Assembly (NCBI RefSeq): GCF_039905635.1
Contig: NZ_CP157000.1
Span: 434,001-498,000, forward strand
Direction of reading: 5' to 3'
DNA: 64,000 nt
Origin: Microbacterium sp. ProA8
GTDB lineage: Bacteria; Actinomycetota; Actinomycetes; Actinomycetales; Microbacteriaceae
Shown: one piece after another, positions 61,588 through 64,000 of the stretch
How the letters are laid out: the number at the start of each line of letters is the position of its first letter
Numbering within the stretch: position 1 is the first letter of the stretch
Made by a program: the position numbers and the translations under genes
Notes under the pieces: generated by a model
Told to the model about the DNA's origin: nothing
Seen by the model: the letters and a program-made list of their open reading frames with translations, nothing else
The model's database searches: none

Positions 61588-63428
61588 GCCGCCACTCCCT
61601 CGAGGGCTCGGCGGTGCTGGTACTGCGCCGCGAGCCGCACCGGGGCGTTGAGCGCGCCGTAGCCGGCGTACTCGCCACGCCGCTCGACGACCTCGAGGAA
61701 GACGGTGCCGATCGGATGCGTGTAGAAGTGCAGGAATTCTCCGGACTCGTCCCGGTCGTACATCACGTTCAGCTGTCGGAGCTCATCCAGGAGCTCGGGC
61801 TCGATCTGGTAGCGCGCCTCGATGTCGTCGTAGTAGTTCGACGGGATGTCGAGTGGCCGGAAACCACGATCGCGGGCCGCGCGAGCCAGCCGCAGAACGT
61901 CGGTCGTCGCGAAGGCGATGTGCTGCGGGAGGATCGCGTCGTCACGGGCGCCGGACGGCACCAGGTTGAGGGCGATCCTCACGACGCCGTCGGCGCTGCT
62001 CAGCACCTGGCTGCGCACCAGACCAACGGGGGCCGCCACCTCGATCGACGCCTCGGCGTGCAGATCCAGCACCGAATGGAAGAACAGCACCGCGGCATCG
62101 AAGTGCTGCCAGGGCTGAGCGAGGTTGAGGTGGTCGACGCGTTCGATCATGCCCGCGTCCTCGTCGTGGGGTGTGCCGAACTCGCTCACCCACCTCGGCT
62201 CCGCTCCCTGTCCGGCCCCGAAGAACACCTCCGAGCCGTCAGGAGCGCTCACGCCGACGAGCCGCTCGTCGCCCTCGTGCTCGGCCCGCGGCACTTCGGG
62301 AGCGAACAGGCCCGTCGCCCGGCGGAGGGCGAGCGGGGGGTCGTCGACCGACAGGCCGATGCCGGCGACGGTCGGCTGGGGGTGCTCCGAGTCCGGAGCG
62401 CCCAGCACGACCCGCGCGGCGCCGTGGGACCACAGCTCGACGCTCTTGGTGCGGTGCGGCCCGTGCGCGCGGAAGCCGAGCTGCGCCAGCAGTCGTCGCA
62501 GCTCCGGGACCTCGCTGGTGCGCAGCTCCACGTAGTTCACATCGGTGGGCGGCGCGACCTGGGGCAGGAGCGCGGTCGACATGCGGGCGGCGCGGCCGCC
62601 GGCGCGTGCGCCCAAGGCTGCGGCCGTCTCATGCTCGAGCCACCGGAGCGAGCGTCGCGCGTCGATCGCGGTGGCGAGCGGGTCGGCCTGGCGGAAGGTG
62701 TCGTTGAAGATCTCCAGCGAGACCGGACCGTCGTATCCCGTGCGCACCAGGTGCGCCATGAAGGTGCCGAGGTCGAAGCCGCCCTCGCCGGGGAAGAGGC
62801 GGTGGTGCCGGCTCCACGAGAGCACGTCCAGCGAGAGCAGCGGGGCATCCGCCATCTGGACGAAGAAGATCCGGTCGGCGGCGATGGTCTCGATCGCCTC
62901 GGGGTTGTGGCCCTTCGAGAGGATGTGGAAGCTGTCGAGGCAGAGCCCGATGCGGGGGTGATCGGCCAACCGGACGATGCGCGCCGCCGCTTCATAGCTG
63001 TCGACGAACCGGCCCCAGGCGAGCGCCTCGTAGGCGACCCGCACGCCGAACTGCTCGGCGACGCCGCCGAGCTGCCGCAGCTGAGCCGCGGCGAGCTGCT
63101 CGTCGCCGCTGCGCGCGGTGGCGACGTTGCTGCACAGCAGCATGGTCTCGATGCCCAGGCGATTCATGAGGGCGAATTTCGCCGCGGCGCGGCGGAGGTT
63201 CTGCTCGAGCAGCTCCGGCCCGACCCCCTCGAAGTCGCGGAACGGCTGGTACAGATCGAGCGTCAGGCCGAGGTCGGCGGCGCGATCGCGGATGGCTTCC
63301 GGTGAGCGGGGCGACGCGACGAGGTCGGGCTCGAAGATCTCGACTCCCTCGAACCCGGCCGCGCTGGCGGCGACGAGTTTCTCGTCGAGCGTTCCGCTCA
63401 GGCAGACCGTGGCGATCGACGTGCGCAT
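61584..63428 (-). CDS. qsuB: 3-Dehydroshikimate dehydratase fused to HPPD-like VOC domain (QsuB-type)
   Basis: The 614-residue product has an N-terminal TIM barrel of the sugar-phosphate-isomerase type (about 1-275: GVEIFEPDLVASP; YEALAWGRFVDSYEAA; RIGLCLDSFHILSKG; SLEIFNDTFRQADP). Its C-terminal part is a 4-hydroxyphenylpyruvate-dioxygenase-like VOC half (about 295-600: MIERVDHLNLAQPWQHF; ILPQHIAFATTD; FYTHPIGTVFLEVVERR). This is the QsuB/AroZ architecture that converts 3-dehydroshikimate to protocatechuate; the VOC half is structural or regulatory by family. It is the first gene of the operon with shikimate dehydrogenase and TetR. Confidence 0.92.
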   Translation of the reverse strand: MRTSIATVCLSGTLDEKLVAASAAGFEGVEIFEPDLVASPRSPEAIRDRAADLGLTLDLYQPFRDFEGVGPELLEQNLRRAAAKFALMNRLGIETMLLCSNVATARSGDEQLAAAQLRQLGGVAEQFGVRVAYEALAWGRFVDSYEAAARIVRLADHPRIGLCLDSFHILSKGHNPEAIETIAADRIFFVQMADAPLLSLDVLSWSRHHRLFPGEGGFDLGTFMAHLVRTGYDGPVSLEIFNDTFRQADPLATAIDARRSLRWLEHETAAALGARAGGRAARMSTALLPQVAPPTDVNYVELRTSEVPELRRLLAQLGFRAHGPHRTKSVELWSHGAARVVLGAPDSEHPQPTVAGIGLSVDDPPLALRRATGLFAPEVPRAEHEGDERLVGVSAPDGSEVFFGAGQGAEPRWVSEFGTPHDEDAGMIERVDHLNLAQPWQHFDAAVLFFHSVLDLHAEASIEVAAPVGLVRSQVLSSADGVVRIALNLVPSGARDDAILPQHIAFATTDVLRLARAARDRGFRPLDIPSNYYDDIEARYQIEPELLDELRQLNVMYDRDESGEFLHFYTHPIGTVFLEVVERRGEYAGYGALNAPVRLAAQYQHRRALEGVAA

Positions 63429-63493
63429 GGCACCTCCCTGCGGCCACCGGCGCTGGTGTCCGCATGATTCTGTCTAGAGCATTGCATGGTTGT

Positions 63494-63507
63494 GTACTAA
63501 CTAGTAC
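63494..63507. promoter_or_regulatory. Palindromic operator between qsuB and IclR
   Basis: GTACTA-AC-TAGTAC is a perfect 6+2+6 palindrome in the 134-bp region between the divergent qsuB-like and third IclR genes, in an AT-rich stretch. It is the obvious target of the TetR or an IclR of the locus. It has the same architecture as the hut operator at 36274 but a different sequence. Confidence 0.55.
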
Positions 63508-63562
63508 GTTCGAAAGCCAAGGGCGATCGACGACGATTCAACCTGCTGGGAGAGGACACTCG

Positions 63563-64000
63563 ATGATGAGTCTCGCCGAATGGAACACGACTCCCTCCGG
63601 AGGGCGCGCGCCGGTCTCGGTGCTCGACCGCATCTTCGCGATCCTGGATGCCGTGAAGGAGTCCGACGGATCGATCACGATCACCGACATCGCCGCCCGG
63701 ACCGCCCTGCCCAAGTCCACCGTCTCGCGGCTCGTCACCGAGCTGGCCGGGCAGCGGTACCTGGAGCGCACCGAGGAGGGGGTCGCACTCGGACTGCGCC
63801 TCTTCGAGCTCGGTGCGCGCGCCAGCCTGCCCCGCCGGCTCGTCGCGGCCGCCGCCCCCGTCCTGCGGAATCTCCGCGACGTCACCGGCGAACGTGTCGG
63901 GCTCTGGGTGCAGCAGGGCACCGACATGGTGTCGATCGCCGCTGTCGCCGGGCGCCTGCCCATGCTGCCGACCCGCGCCGGGATGCGGTCCCCGGCCCTG
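63563..64000 (+). CDS. IclR-family regulator C (3' end cut by window)
   Basis: ATG 63563 or 63566 follows GGGAGAGGA and opens 146 codons to the window end. It has a winged helix (about 18-75: VSVLDRIFAILDAVKESDGS; ALPKSTVSRLVTELAGQRYL) and the beginning of an IclR effector domain (GLRLFELGARASLPRRL; GERVGLWVQQGTDMVSIAAV). It is strongly similar to regulator A at 58454. It is divergent from the qsuB-like operon and likely controls it. Confidence 0.88.
   Translation, partial: MMSLAEWNTTPSGGRAPVSVLDRIFAILDAVKESDGSITITDIAARTALPKSTVSRLVTELAGQRYLERTEEGVALGLRLFELGARASLPRRLVAAAAPVLRNLRDVTGERVGLWVQQGTDMVSIAAVAGRLPMLPTRAGMRSPAL

Noticed and set aside
1..64000. Insertion sequences, prophage genes, CRISPR arrays, tRNA or rRNA genes
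   Set aside because: No transposase, integrase, phage or Cas-like protein is seen; no regularly spaced repeat and no RNA gene pattern was found on reading.

Overview
The window is chromosomal DNA of a high-GC actinobacterium. Dense short-overlap operons (ATGA, GTGA, TGATG junctions), frequent GTG starts, the GAF-ANTAR, DUF2510 and DUF6098-type proteins and the two small paralogs at 48.9 and 52 kb (DUF7882-like) all fit Microbacteriaceae, most likely Microbacterium. The genus is an inference from protein style, not a search result. I see no rRNA, tRNA, CRISPR array, insertion sequence, integrase or phage gene.

Layout. 0-6.4 kb: 3' end of a GH43-like gene, then a redox patch (XRE/MmyB-type regulator divergent from an SDR, a DUF2255-like gene, an aldo/keto reductase), a decayed cupin gene, a lipoprotein, two coupled small genes and a second SDR. 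The XRE regulator and the aldo/keto reductase share a 23-bp upstream motif. 6.8-14.3 kb: five alpha/beta-hydrolase genes, interrupted by a large LuxR-type ATPase regulator that carries a one-base frameshift. 14.4-15.3 kb: a monooxygenase-like gene and an aminoglycoside nucleotidyltransferase-like gene. 15.4-26.3 kb: a complete urea module, with ureABCFGD plus a nickel permease on the minus strand and urtABCDE on the plus strand, fired from one 462-bp divergent region. UreE is absent and UreG carries a His-rich tail. 26.4-30.2 kb: an NCS1 permease translationally coupled to two TetR regulators, then a membrane-anchored leucine-rich protein. 30.2-36.2 kb: a histidine-degradation operon (IclR-hutU-allC-like-hutF-hutI). 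It has no hutG and contains an M20 amidohydrolase that may supply that step. 36.4-38.6 kb: DHFR-like, DGPF/YCII and ECF42-type sigma genes. 38.6-42.3 kb: Ktr/Trk potassium uptake and an alanine/sodium symporter. 42.3-48.2 kb: secreted esterase, TetR, acetyltransferase and GH38 alpha-mannosidase.

48.4-54.7 kb is a run of small, poorly characterised genes: DUF1990-like, two DUF7882-like paralogs, an internally duplicated DUF6766-like membrane protein coupled to a 41-residue membrane peptide, an LLM flavin oxidoreductase, a DUF6098-like gene, two coupled GAF-ANTAR regulators, a small protein with a perfect heptapeptide duplication under a strong sigma-A-like promoter, and a CBS protein. It looks like a stress-response island (inference). 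54.8-57.0 kb holds two related envelope proteins built from a roughly 120-residue NTF2-like module with a Cys-X19-Cys signature, three copies in one and one in the other. 57.3-64 kb: a secreted ThuA protein, two IclR regulators, then a shikimate/quinate catabolic operon (qsuB-like dehydratase, shikimate dehydrogenase, TetR) divergent from a third IclR gene cut by the window end.

The central theme is nitrogen scavenging: urea uptake, urease and nickel supply, histidine breakdown and a nucleobase-type permease lie side by side. The least described parts are the Cys-paired module family, the 48.4-54.7 kb island, the XRE-linked 23-bp motif, and the AllC-like enzyme in the hut operon.
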